Source: Pseudomonadota bacterium (GTDB lineage: Bacteria; Pseudomonadota; Gammaproteobacteria; Steroidobacterales; Steroidobacteraceae). From it: a DNA stretch of 64,000 nucleotides. Within the stretch, counting starts at the first letter, position 1. Each line of letters starts with the position of its first letter. Position numbers and translations under genes: made by a program. This document shows, in pieces, positions 52,301-61,411 of the stretch. Below the pieces are notes generated by a model. The model was given only the letters and a program-made list of their open reading frames with translations. It was not told the DNA's origin and searched no databases. The stretch covers positions 1 to 64,000 of the forward strand of contig JAFAGC010000116.1 in assembly GCA_023423065.1 (NCBI GenBank). The letters are read 5' to 3'.

Positions 52301-53266
52301 ATGATCAGATCGTTCCGCGCGGCGTTTGCCTGCGTATCGCTCGTCGCATGCCCGATCATGGGAGGCGCGGCATTGGCGCAGTCGTCCGCGCCACCTCCGG
52401 ACGCCATCTTTCCACCGAAGATGCAGAGCTTTGCGCTCTATGGCGACGCCGCGATCCCGAACTCGAAGCCGGTCTCCGACGAAGAGACTTCGGCGAACGG
52501 GAGCTGGATACAGAAAGTCTCGCGGCCCGTCATCCAGGTCTATCTACCTGCGCGGGCAAAGGCCACCGGGGCGAGCGTCGTGGTCATCCCGGGCGGCGGT
52601 TACGCGGGTCTCACCTTCGAATACGAAGGCGCCGAGCAGGCGCGCTACTTCGTCGATCACGGGATCGCGGCGTTCGTCGTGAAGTACCGCATCCCCAGCG
52701 ATCGGACGATGGTCGACAAGTCGATCGGCCCGCTGCAGGACGCGCAGCAGGCGATGCGTTTCGTGCGCGAGCGCGCCGCCCAATGGAACCTCGATGCGAA
52801 ACGGATCGGCGTCATCGGTTTCTCGGCCGGTGGTCACCTCGCGTCGACGCTCGCGACCCGCTTCGGCGAGTCACGCGTCGAGAATCCGGATCGCGTCGAT
52901 CTGCGGCCCGACTTTCTCGTCCTCGTGTATCCCGTCATCAGCATGGACGCGAAGATCACTCACATGGACTCGCGCAAGGCGCTGCTCGGCGCCAGCCCGT
53001 CGGAAGAGCAGGTTCGCTATTTCTCGAACGAACTACACGTCACGAAGGATTCGCCGCCGACACTGCTCCTGCACGCCGCGGACGATCGCCTGGTCGACGT
53101 CGAAAACAGCGTCGTGTTCTTCGATGCGTTGCGGCGCGCGGGTGTGCCTGTCGAAGCGCGCCTGTTTCAGAAGGGCCAGCATGGATTCATCCTCATGCCG
53201 CGCGACCGCTGGCAGGGCGCGATCATGGACTGGCTCACGGTGAACGGCTGGCTGAGTTCGAGATGA
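52301..53266 (+). CDS. Exported alpha/beta-hydrolase (BD-FAE/acetyl-xylan-esterase-like)
   Basis: 321 residues. Signal peptide about 1-27 (GGAALAQ). Motifs: IPGGGYAGLTFEYEG (oxyanion), nucleophile S175 in IGFSAGGH, acid in LLHAADDRLVD, His in QHGFIL. This pattern is typical of the xylan-esterase-like group (COG0657/BD-FAE). It may release acetyl groups from plant polysaccharide, which would fit the GH43 gene elsewhere in the window, an inference. The ATG at 52301 is one of two adjacent candidate starts (GTG 52298). Confidence 0.82.
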   Translation: MIRSFRAAFACVSLVACPIMGGAALAQSSAPPPDAIFPPKMQSFALYGDAAIPNSKPVSDEETSANGSWIQKVSRPVIQVYLPARAKATGASVVVIPGGGYAGLTFEYEGAEQARYFVDHGIAAFVVKYRIPSDRTMVDKSIGPLQDAQQAMRFVRERAAQWNLDAKRIGVIGFSAGGHLASTLATRFGESRVENPDRVDLRPDFLVLVYPVISMDAKITHMDSRKALLGASPSEEQVRYFSNELHVTKDSPPTLLLHAADDRLVDVENSVVFFDALRRAGVPVEARLFQKGQHGFILMPRDRWQGAIMDWLTVNGWLSSR

Positions 53267-53392
53267 GCCGCGGGTGACTGGCCGATCCCCGGCCCGGGCC
53301 CGGCATGATCCGCCGTACGTCAGCATCCACCCGCAGCGACTGCGGGCCATTCCTACTTTCCGGGTGGTGTCCTGGAACCGCATCTTCCGGAC

Positions 53393-54682
53393 ATGCGGAA
53401 ACCAGCCTTCGGGACTTCGTGCGGTTGCATCGCGGCGATGATGCTCGCGGTCGCGACGTGGCCGGCATCGAGCAGCGCCGCTGACAAGCTCGTACCGCAA
53501 CATTCCGAAGACGTTCGACCCTCACTCAAACGAGACGCGCACGGAGAATCCGCCACTCTCGAGTTCAAGGCGTTCGACCGGGATTTCCGCCTGCAATTGA
53601 CGATCAACCATCGGCTCGCGAATGTCGCGGCCGGCGGTTCCGTGCAGCTCTACAGGGGAGCCGTCGAAGGCGTGCCCGGTTCCTGGGCGCGCATCAGCAT
53701 CCAGGACGGTCTGCCGCGCGGCATGATCTGGGACGGGACCGAACTGTTCGTGGTCGATGCGGCGCCGGAGGGAGTCAATTACGGCGCCGCCGGCACCGTG
53801 ATGTTCAAACTATCGGACGCCGTGATGGAGCAGAGCGTTTCGCTCGACGGCGACACGGTGGAAAAGCCACCCGAGGCATCGACAGCCTACGACGCCATGA
53901 TCAAGGACGTGCGCGCCAGGATGCAGGGACTCCAGTCGGGCGCGCCCGATGAAGTCGTCGAGATATCCATCCTCGGCGACGCCGATTACCTGGCTCGCTA
54001 CTCGAGCGAAGCGCAGGCCCGCGACGCGATTCTCACGCGCATCAACAACGTCGACGGAATCTTCAGCTCACAGCTCGGAGTGCAACTGCAGGTCGTGTCG
54101 GTGGACATCGCCGGCAATCACACCGCCGGCCTTTCCGAGACCACCGATTCCGGGAAATTGTTGGAAGAACTCGGACAGTTGCGACGGGACAGGACTTCGC
54201 TTTCATCGACCGGACTCACGCACTTGTTCACCGGGCGCCGGCTCAACGGCGACAGCGCGGGCATTGCCTACATGCTCGCGCTCTGCAGCCCACGTTATGC
54301 CGCCAGTGTCGCCATGGCGCACGGCAACGCCGCGCTCGATAGTTTGATCACCGCGCACGAGATCGGTCACGTATTCGGCGCACCCCACGATGGCGAGGAT
54401 CGGTGCTCGGGCACGCCGCAGGGCGAATTCATCATGACGCCGTCGATCAGCACGTCGGTCACCTCGTTCTCACAATGCAGTCTCGACGAGATCGAAGCGG
54501 TGCTCGACAGTTACTCGTGCGTGGTCCCGCTGCCGGCATCCGGTCCGGCGCCGCCCGAGCCTCCGGCCCCGCCATCCGGCGACGGCGGCGGCGGCGGAGC
54601 AGGCTGCGGCGGCGGATCTTTCGATCCGTCCCTGTTACTGCTCTTGTTCGCGCTCGGGGCAAGAAGGGCGCGTCGAACATGA
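53393..54682 (+). CDS. Exported adamalysin/reprolysin-like zinc protease with C-terminal sorting tail
   Basis: 429 residues. Signal peptide about 1-29. A pro-region (about 30-150) with beta strands is followed by a metzincin catalytic domain: HEIGHVFGAPHD (H322, E323, H326, H332) and a downstream Met in FIMTPS as the Met-turn. A Pro-rich spacer (PEPPAPPSG) leads to GGGGAGCGGGSFDPSLLLLLFALGARRARR. This has the shape of GlyGly-CTERM/MYXO-CTERM/JDVT-like tails: glycines and a Cys, then one membrane helix, then arginines. The protease is thus probably processed by a rhombosortase-like enzyme and surface-displayed. Confidence 0.8.
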   Translation: MRKPAFGTSCGCIAAMMLAVATWPASSSAADKLVPQHSEDVRPSLKRDAHGESATLEFKAFDRDFRLQLTINHRLANVAAGGSVQLYRGAVEGVPGSWARISIQDGLPRGMIWDGTELFVVDAAPEGVNYGAAGTVMFKLSDAVMEQSVSLDGDTVEKPPEASTAYDAMIKDVRARMQGLQSGAPDEVVEISILGDADYLARYSSEAQARDAILTRINNVDGIFSSQLGVQLQVVSVDIAGNHTAGLSETTDSGKLLEELGQLRRDRTSLSSTGLTHLFTGRRLNGDSAGIAYMLALCSPRYAASVAMAHGNAALDSLITAHEIGHVFGAPHDGEDRCSGTPQGEFIMTPSISTSVTSFSQCSLDEIEAVLDSYSCVVPLPASGPAPPEPPAPPSGDGGGGGAGCGGGSFDPSLLLLLFALGARRARRT

Positions 54683-54894
54683 ATCCAGCTTCCGGCGCCA
54701 TTCACCACGCCTTCTAATTGGCCGGTTACGACCGGCTCGCAACTGAACCAGATATCGCCGTCACCGTGACACGGTAACAAGCTTCCGAGCGGAGGGCCGC
54801 CCGCCCCCACCGGCCGCTCCGCGAAACTAGCTACCTGCGGGATTTGAGACCCAACCGGAACTCCCGCCCGGCACAGTCCTGATATAACGCCCCG

Positions 54895-56070
54895 ATGGAA
54901 TGCCCGAAGTGCCACCATCAGCAGGAATCCACGGACAAGTGCGAGTCCTGTGGGGTGTATTTCTCGAAGCTGGCCGCTACGTCGGCTGCGCCGAAGCCGC
55001 CCGCGCGCCGCGGCGGGTCTCGAGACACGCCGACTGAATCGAAGATCGGCATCGGCCCGATCGTCGTCACGGCTGCCGTCACCGGGTTGCTGGTTTTCTG
55101 GTTCATGCGCGACAAGGACGAGCGCCCAGCTCCCGTCAAGCCGGTGGCCGTTCGGACGGACTTGCGGACGATCGAGCCTCCGCCGGCGCAAGACGAGGAA
55201 GAAGCCGGGGATGAAGAAGAGGAAGACGAAGAGCTCGTCAGTAGTCAGGCCGACCCGGCCGATTCAGCGACACCGCTCGAAGCCGCGCGCGACGCAACGG
55301 TTCTCATCGAGACTCCATTCGGGATGGGTTCGGGATTCATCGTCGACGGACAATGCAACGTCGTCACCAACCGGCACGTGGTGGAGATGGACGGGGCCAG
55401 GATGGCCGACAGCGCCGTGCGCGATCGGGACACGCAGGCCCGACTGGCCCAGGCCGTGGACCGCCTCCGATACTCGCTTCGAATCGCCGAAGGGCGGCTG
55501 CAAAACCTGCGCAATCAGCCCGGGACCAATGTCGAGCAGGCCGTGCTCGAACACAAGATCGCGGAGATGCGCAAAGCGCTTTCGGATCCCGAGAAGCACT
55601 TCAAGAATTACGTCATCGAGACGGTCAACAAGGAAAGTCGCGCCGGGTTCTCGGCGACGCTCGCGGACGGCCGACGTTACGAAGGCCTGGACGCGAAGAT
55701 TGCCGAGGACGTCGACCTCGCGTTGTTCAAGCTACCGGCGAAATTCTGCACGTTCGTGCGCGCGGGTCGATCGACGAACCTCAAGTACGGACAGCGCCTG
55801 TACACCATCGGCAATCCATCCGGCATGGCCTTCACGCTGACGTCGGGTGTCTACTCCGGCGAACGCGTCAACGCGGAACGACGTCTGCTTCAGACGGACG
55901 CGCCTATCAACCCGGGCAACAGCGGCGGGCCGCTGCTCACCGAGGATGGCCGGGTCGTCGGCGTCAACACCATGGTCCTGCGTGGCACTCAGGGAATCGG
56001 ATTCGCATTGCCGATCGAGCTGGTGTTCGATGCCTTTCCGGAGCTGGATGCGATGCGTTTCAGGGACTAG
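54895..56070 (+). CDS. Membrane-anchored trypsin-like serine protease with N-terminal zinc ribbon
   Basis: 391 residues. A four-Cys ribbon (CPKC and CESC, residues 3-19) is followed by a transmembrane helix (about 55-75), an acidic linker and an S1C/HtrA-like protease domain with triad H161 (NRHVV), D274 (EDVDLALFKL) and S343 (GNSGGPL). H and D are 113 residues apart, more than usual, because a coiled-coil insertion (about 185-240) lies between. No PDZ domain. The ribbon would be cytoplasmic and the protease periplasmic. Substrate unknown. Confidence 0.82.
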   Translation: MECPKCHHQQESTDKCESCGVYFSKLAATSAAPKPPARRGGSRDTPTESKIGIGPIVVTAAVTGLLVFWFMRDKDERPAPVKPVAVRTDLRTIEPPPAQDEEEAGDEEEEDEELVSSQADPADSATPLEAARDATVLIETPFGMGSGFIVDGQCNVVTNRHVVEMDGARMADSAVRDRDTQARLAQAVDRLRYSLRIAEGRLQNLRNQPGTNVEQAVLEHKIAEMRKALSDPEKHFKNYVIETVNKESRAGFSATLADGRRYEGLDAKIAEDVDLALFKLPAKFCTFVRAGRSTNLKYGQRLYTIGNPSGMAFTLTSGVYSGERVNAERRLLQTDAPINPGNSGGPLLTEDGRVVGVNTMVLRGTQGIGFALPIELVFDAFPELDAMRFRD

Positions 56071-56135
56071 CGATACGCCGGAAGCGGCAGCCGCGGACGC
56101 AGCGGGCGGGGCAGCGCGCCCTGCCTGCTGCGTTT

Positions 56136-57110
56136 TCAAGCCGCGCGAAACCGGCGGCGGTACTCGCCCGGGGTCAGTCCGACGATGCGCGTGAACACTT
56201 TCCGGAAGGCGTTCGGATCCGCGTATCCCACATCCCACGCGACGCGATCGATGGGCTTGGCCTCGAACTGCAACTTCTCCCGCGCCTTGCCCACGCGCAA
56301 TTGCTGGGCGTATTCGTTGGTCGTCATGCCCGTCGCCTTGCGGAACCGGCGCATCAAGGTCCGCTCCTCGAGGCCCGCCTTGCGCGCGAGAGTAGCTAGC
56401 GACACCTCCCTGGCGTCGTTCGCCTGCATCCAGTGCTGCACCTTGAGAACGGCGGCATCGCCGTGCGTGAGATCGGGCGAGAACGCGCTGTAGTAACGCT
56501 GCTCGCGGCCCGGCGGATCCAGCAACATCCTGCGCGCGGTCTCGGCCATCACGGATGGGCCGAGATATCGCGAGATCAGCCGCAGTCCGAGATCCGTCCA
56601 TGCCATCACGCCGCCTGCCGTGACGATGTCGCCATCGTCCACGATCAGCTTGTCGGTATCGAGCCGCACGTCGGGGAAACGCTGCCGGAATCGTTCGGCG
56701 TATGCCCAGTGCGTCGTCGCCGTGCGCCTGCCTAACAATCCAGTCTCGGCGAGCAGGAATGCGCCGGCGCACACCGACGCGAGCATCACGCCGCTCGCGT
56801 GATGCGAGCGCAACCAGTCGAGCCAGCTTGCGGCTTCGTGCGCCGGGATCGGTGCGACCAGCGAGGGCGGCGCGATGAGCGCGGTCATCTTCGTCGTGGT
56901 GTCGGGCGCGCTGTCGAAAGTGCGGGACGGCGGAGCGTCCGTGGCTCGTTTGCGCCAGTGCGTGACACGCAGCGCGGCGACCGACTGCTTGCGATGGCGC
57001 GTCGCGATGTTGCTGGCCATCACCAGCAGGTCGGTCAGACCCAGCACCGCGGCCTCCTGGCAATCCGGATAACACGCCAGCCCGATCTCGATGGTTCGCG
57101 CCTGAGCCAT
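56136..57110 (-). CDS. GlxA-type AraC-family regulator (DJ-1/PfpI plus AraC)
   Basis: 324 residues. The DJ-1/PfpI-like domain (about 5-190) has ASVCAGAFLLAETGLLGRRTATTHW and DGDIVTAGGVMAWTDLGLRLI. The C-terminal AraC helix-turn-helix pair (about 225-320) has LATLARKAGLEERTLMRRFRKATG and VAWDVGYADPNAFRKVFTRIVGLTPGEYRRRF. The nucleophile-elbow Cys is present, but enzymatic activity is not expected in this group. ATG 57110 chosen; the longer frame runs antisense to the MBL gene. Divergent from the MBL lipoprotein, a plausible target. Confidence 0.88.
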   Translation of the reverse strand: MAQARTIEIGLACYPDCQEAAVLGLTDLLVMASNIATRHRKQSVAALRVTHWRKRATDAPPSRTFDSAPDTTTKMTALIAPPSLVAPIPAHEAASWLDWLRSHHASGVMLASVCAGAFLLAETGLLGRRTATTHWAYAERFRQRFPDVRLDTDKLIVDDGDIVTAGGVMAWTDLGLRLISRYLGPSVMAETARRMLLDPPGREQRYYSAFSPDLTHGDAAVLKVQHWMQANDAREVSLATLARKAGLEERTLMRRFRKATGMTTNEYAQQLRVGKAREKLQFEAKPIDRVAWDVGYADPNAFRKVFTRIVGLTPGEYRRRFRAA

Positions 57111-57212
57111 TGTCGTTTTCGCCCCGGAGATTGTCGTTCGTGACCCTCGGCAACTGTATCGGGGGAGCCGAGACTGCCGCCACCTCGAATCAACCAGCGA
57201 CAGGTCAATGCC

Positions 57213-58109
57213 ATGAATACATCCAGGTCCATCGTCACCGCCGTCGTCACCGCCACCACGTTGGCCCTCGGCGCCTGCGCAAGCAGCTCCGGGCAACGGG
57301 CACCCGGCGCGCGGGCCACACAGCCCGTGAATTTCCAGCTCATCCGCAACGCGACTCTCAAGCTGGAATACGCCGGAACGACATTCCTCGTGGACCCGAT
57401 GCTCGGCGACAAAGATGCGTATCCCGGCTTCGCCAACACGGTACGCAGCGAGTTGCGCATGCCGCTGACGGCGCTGCCGATGCCCGTCGAGGAAGTGCTC
57501 GACGTCGACGCCATCGTGCTCACCCACCTGCACGCCGACCACTGGGACGAGGCCGCGCGTCGCCTCGTGCCGCGAAACATCCCCATGTTCGTGCAGGACG
57601 ACGAGGATGCCGCGCGCGTGCGCGCCGATGGTTTCACCGACGTTCGCGTGCTGGGTTCGGCCGGACTCGAGTTCAACGGCACGCGCCTGCATCCCACGGG
57701 CGGTCAGCACGGCACGGACCAGATGTACGCCCTCGAGCCGCTTCGCAAGCGACTCGGCAGGACGACAGGCGTGGTCTTCGAGAGACCCGGCCACGCGACT
57801 ATCTACGTGGCCGGCGACACGACGTGGAGCCCGCCGGTCGAAGCCGCGCTCGAACGGCATCGCCCGGATGTCGTCATCCTGAACGCGGGTTACGCGCAGA
57901 TCGCCGGCTTCGAAGGATCGATCATCATGGGGAGGGACGACGTGCTGCGCGCGAGCCAGGTGCTGCCCGACGCGAAGATCGTCGCGGTGCACATGGAAGC
58001 CGTGAACCACGCAACTCTGTCGCGCAAGGATCTGCGAGCGTTCGCCGACGAGACGAAGTCGGGCGAGCGGGTGCTCATTCCCGCCGACGGGGAGCGCTAC
58101 ACCTTCTGA
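57213..58109 (+). CDS. Metallo-beta-lactamase-fold lipoprotein hydrolase (UlaG-like)
   Basis: 298 residues with a lipobox LALGAC (Cys about 22). The zinc motif is HLHADHWD (H105, H107, D109, H110), with further ligands in PTGGQHG and VAGDTTW. This resembles the YtnP/UlaG type rather than class B beta-lactamases. It probably hydrolyses a small phosphodiester or lactone in the periplasm. Divergent from the GlxA-type regulator (102-bp gap). Its end converges with the serpin gene, with 18 bases between. Confidence 0.85.
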   Translation: MNTSRSIVTAVVTATTLALGACASSSGQRAPGARATQPVNFQLIRNATLKLEYAGTTFLVDPMLGDKDAYPGFANTVRSELRMPLTALPMPVEEVLDVDAIVLTHLHADHWDEAARRLVPRNIPMFVQDDEDAARVRADGFTDVRVLGSAGLEFNGTRLHPTGGQHGTDQMYALEPLRKRLGRTTGVVFERPGHATIYVAGDTTWSPPVEAALERHRPDVVILNAGYAQIAGFEGSIIMGRDDVLRASQVLPDAKIVAVHMEAVNHATLSRKDLRAFADETKSGERVLIPADGERYTF

Positions 58110-58127
58110 GGCGCAGGGTCGCGGTCG

Positions 58128-59435
58128 TCAGCTTTCCGAAGGATCGACGACCCGGCCCTGGAACAGTATCGCTCCGGTCGGGTTGTGACGGACGAAGAAC
58201 AGGAACGGGCGATCGACGACGAGCGTCGGGGGCGCGGAGACCACTCCCATCCCCACGCCGGTGGCGGCGGAGGCGGTCGTTCCCTTCTCATCCACGGCGA
58301 TGATCGCCTTGTGGATGACGCTCTGAACCTGCAGGTCGCGCGCGCCGTCGATGCCCGAGAAATCGGCGCCGTCGCCGAATGCCACGGGCATTCCCAGCGC
58401 AGACAGTGACTGGTTGAGCGGAACTTCGGTGCCGAACTCGAAGCGCGGCATGATCAGGTTGGCGCCGCCCGCCGGCGGCGCACCCGCGAGTATCGCTCCG
58501 GCGGATTCGGTAGTTAGCCCGGCCTCGAAGCCCGAAAACGTGCCGGCGTCCGGAACCACGATGATCATCGTGGTCGTGTCGCCCACGTAATCGAGCGCGC
58601 CGGCATTCCAGCCCGGGCCACTCCAGATACCCGCGTTGTATTCGCCGTTCATCATCGGCACGGAAACGTCGCCGGTGAGCGCGTGAAAGGTCGCGTTCGG
58701 GCTGTCCTTCCGGAACGGCACTTTCCAGTCGCCGTGGAAGAAGACCGCGTTGGCCAACACCAGCCGGGTGAGCGTGTTGATGGATCCCTCGGGGAACAGT
58801 GCCGGTATCTGATTCTCCGTCGCATCGGCGACCCAGCGATTGATCGACTGGCGAGCCGGCTCGGGTGCGGACGAGAAATTCTCCGTGAAGAGGCCGGCGT
58901 CGTAATTTTCCGCGAGCACGTCGAGATAGGCAGGCAGGACGTTCAATCCCTGCTGGATCCAGATCGAATTCGCGATGTTCAGGCGAAACGACGCCGAGTC
59001 GCCGGCGGGCGGCGGAGTGGTCAGCGCCAGGTCCAGCGCGTTGAAGGCGGCGTGCAGGCGCGGGGCGGGCAGGCTGAAGCGGAGGGCATCGGCCATCTGC
59101 GTCGCGGTCGTCGTCCTCGCGCCGGCATACAACATCGCGAGCGCGGTCGAGATGCTGGTCTGGGAGTACACGAAATTGCCCTGATCCTGCGACCGGATCT
59201 GGTGGTAGAGGTCGATCGAGAATGCGAGGTTGTCGTTCGCGAAGGTGGCGGCGTCTTCGTAGCTGACCAGCGGCGACGTGAGACGCTGCCTGGAGGAGCG
59301 CAGTTCGTTCAACTGGAAGTCGTCGCGTGGGGACGAGCCATCGGCGCTGCCCGAGCCGCCGCAGGCCGACAGCGTCATCACGGACACCAGGACCAGGCAC
59401 GGCAGCATCACCAGCGAATCGAGCGGACGTCTCAT
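58128..59435 (-). CDS. Serpin-family protease inhibitor, lipoprotein
   Basis: 435 residues with a lipobox (MTLSACGG). The serpin fold is full length: NLAFSIDLYHQI, GNFVYSQTSISTALAMLYAGA, NSIWIQQG, NAVFFHGDWKVPF and FEFGTEVPLNQSLSALGMPVAF. The reactive-centre loop follows VDEKGTTASAATG; counting from the hinge (Gly as P15) gives P1-P1' Val-Ser, suggesting an inhibitor of elastase-like proteases. It closes with RPFLFFVRHNPTGAILFQGRVVDP. GGGAGG precedes the ATG at 59435. Its short Ala/Thr hinge is compatible with inhibition. Neighbouring genes encode several proteases. Confidence 0.9.
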   Translation of the reverse strand: MRRPLDSLVMLPCLVLVSVMTLSACGGSGSADGSSPRDDFQLNELRSSRQRLTSPLVSYEDAATFANDNLAFSIDLYHQIRSQDQGNFVYSQTSISTALAMLYAGARTTTATQMADALRFSLPAPRLHAAFNALDLALTTPPPAGDSASFRLNIANSIWIQQGLNVLPAYLDVLAENYDAGLFTENFSSAPEPARQSINRWVADATENQIPALFPEGSINTLTRLVLANAVFFHGDWKVPFRKDSPNATFHALTGDVSVPMMNGEYNAGIWSGPGWNAGALDYVGDTTTMIIVVPDAGTFSGFEAGLTTESAGAILAGAPPAGGANLIMPRFEFGTEVPLNQSLSALGMPVAFGDGADFSGIDGARDLQVQSVIHKAIIAVDEKGTTASAATGVGMGVVSAPPTLVVDRPFLFFVRHNPTGAILFQGRVVDPSES

Positions 59436-59676
59436 GGCCACCTCCCTCGTAAACGTGGAGGCGAGCTTTGCACGACACCCATCGGGAGTCTGTGTAAATC
59501 TGTGTTCCCGGCCGGCCGGTGTCCCGAGTATCTAACTAACTGACGCGAAAGATATTCCGCACCGGGTCGGCCGCGTGCACGGCCAGTGCGCGCCTGGCCA
59601 CCCTGTCACCGGCAGGTGCCCGGACGCAGAAGAATCAACGAGGTGCTGCAGTAGACTGGCGAAACGGGAGGGATGG
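59436..59676. other. Divergent intergenic region between serpin and M48 protease genes
   Basis: About 240 bp with CTAACTAA near 59533 and an AT-richer patch at 59490-59560, likely containing both promoters. No gene or repeat is seen. Confidence 0.4.
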
Positions 59677-61407
59677 GTGACACGTTGGATCCAGTCGGCC
59701 GCGGTCCTGTTTCTGTGGGCTGTCATGGAGACGCCGTCGCGGGCGGCCGTCCTGCCTACCGATCTCGAGCCGAAAGTCGACGCCGACCATCAACCCGTGG
59801 GTTCGGAGGAGCGCGACATCTGGCTGAAACTGGAACGCGTCGAAGAGGCGATCCGTAATTCCCCTCAGCGTCTCATCGCCCCGGAGCTCGAAGCCTACAC
59901 TCACGCGATCGTCGAGCGGCTCATCGGCCGGGGCGCGCCGGACCTGCGCATCTACCTGATGCGGGACTCGGCGCCGAACGCGGCGATGCTTCCCTCGGGC
60001 ATGATGATCGTGAACACGGGCCTGCTGGCCCGCGTGCGCAACGAAGCGCAATTGGCGGCAGTCCTCGGGCACGAGGCGGGGCACTACTTCCGCCGGCATT
60101 CGCTCGACCTGCATCGCGACAAGCGCCGCAAATCCGCATTGACCCGCGGTGCCGCCTCCGCGCTCAGCACCTATGGCGAAGGCATGGGCGGATGGGCCCT
60201 GATCCAGCAGGCCATCCTGATGTCGAGCTTCAGGTTCAGCCGGGATCTCGAGTCCGAGGCCGATGCCTACGGCCTGATGCTGATGTCGCGCGCGGGTTAT
60301 ACACCGCACGCGGCGTACGAGATCTGGGAGCAGCTCTTGGAGGAGCGCCGTGCGAGCGCCGCCGCGCGCAACAAGCGCTTCACCGACGGGACGAGTTCGG
60401 CTCTCTCGACCCATCCGCCCACGAAAGGCCGCATGATCAACCTCGCCGATACCGCGCGGCGCCACTCCGCGCGGCGGGAAGCGGCGGCCGGTGAAGGCTA
60501 CGAAGTGTGGGCGGCGGCCATCCGCCCGTTCCAGGCCAGGCTGCTGCAGGACCAGGTCTTTCTCAACGATCCGGGCGCCAGCCTCTATCTACTCGAGAGC
60601 CTCGCGAAGGATGGCCAGACCGCGCTGCTGCGCTTCTACGAGGGCGAGGCATACCGGCTGCGGAACGCGGAGGGCGACGCGCCCAGAGCCGCGGCCGCCT
60701 ACGCCGCGGCGATCTCCTTTCCGGATGCGCCGCCCGAAGCCTGGCGCGCGCACGGCTACGCATTGCTGAAGTCCGGCAACCATCCCGAAGCGTACGAGTC
60801 GCTGTCGCGGTATCTCGCGCTGAAGCCCGACGCACCGGATGCCGCAATGGTCCGGAGCGCGTTCGCTTCGCCGGAGACCGCGAATCACACGCTCTCCGGC
60901 TGCGCCATGACCCTGAATGCCGGTTCCGGCTGGACGAAACTTCCGAAGAGCGTGAGCCAGACCCGGTGGGAAGACGTGTGGACCTGGAACGGCCCGCAGC
61001 TCGACAGGATGGCCGCGATCGACGGATTGCCCGACGGCAAGGCCATCGTCTTCCAGAAGGACAAACCGGACCAGCAGGTGCCGCCGTTTCGCGCGGACAT
61101 GACGGCGCAGGACCTCATGTCGATGCTCGAGGTGTCGTATCGCGTCCATGGCGTGACGGTTTTCGAGTTCGATTCGGTCGAGCCCGTCGACTTTCTCGGC
61201 GGCGCCGGCGTGCGGATGCGTTACAGCTACACGTCGGGCATCGACATCGCGAAGAAGGGCGACTGTGTGATGCGCGTCGTCGACGGAAAACTGTACGCGT
61301 TGAGACTGGAGAGCGTTGCGGGACGCCACTTCGACGCGGTCGCTCCCGAGTTCGATCGATTGATCGCCGGCGCGCGATTGCGCGAACCGACGCATCAGGG
61401 AGGATAG
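59677..61407 (+). CDS. M48-family zinc metalloprotease with C-terminal TPR (BepA/YfgC-like)
   Basis: About 576 residues. The start is GTG 59677, preceded by GGGAGGG; the open frame upstream to 59575 lacks support. N-terminal hydrophobic leader. The M48 domain has the zinc site HEAGH (H132, H136) and third ligand Glu in ESEADAYGLMLM. A TPR region follows (about 290-400; AYAAAISFPDAPPEAWRAHGYALLKSGNHPEAYESLSRYLAL), then a beta-rich C-terminal domain. BepA homologues look after outer-membrane protein assembly. The next gluzincin gene starts five bases after its stop, in the same operon. Confidence 0.82.
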   Translation: MTRWIQSAAVLFLWAVMETPSRAAVLPTDLEPKVDADHQPVGSEERDIWLKLERVEEAIRNSPQRLIAPELEAYTHAIVERLIGRGAPDLRIYLMRDSAPNAAMLPSGMMIVNTGLLARVRNEAQLAAVLGHEAGHYFRRHSLDLHRDKRRKSALTRGAASALSTYGEGMGGWALIQQAILMSSFRFSRDLESEADAYGLMLMSRAGYTPHAAYEIWEQLLEERRASAAARNKRFTDGTSSALSTHPPTKGRMINLADTARRHSARREAAAGEGYEVWAAAIRPFQARLLQDQVFLNDPGASLYLLESLAKDGQTALLRFYEGEAYRLRNAEGDAPRAAAAYAAAISFPDAPPEAWRAHGYALLKSGNHPEAYESLSRYLALKPDAPDAAMVRSAFASPETANHTLSGCAMTLNAGSGWTKLPKSVSQTRWEDVWTWNGPQLDRMAAIDGLPDGKAIVFQKDKPDQQVPPFRADMTAQDLMSMLEVSYRVHGVTVFEFDSVEPVDFLGGAGVRMRYSYTSGIDIAKKGDCVMRVVDGKLYALRLESVAGRHFDAVAPEFDRLIAGARLREPTHQGG

Positions 61408-61411
61408 TTCG

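Noticed and set aside
53275..53320. GC-rich palindrome CCGGGCCCGG after the second esterase as a terminator
   Set aside because: No loop-stem geometry with a T-tract; probably a chance GC-rich dyad.
7672..56733. GTTAGG/CCTAAC hexamer as a second over-used word (rare TTA codons followed by GG)
   Set aside because: The copies I located are about as many as, or fewer than, base composition predicts, unlike CTATCTAC.
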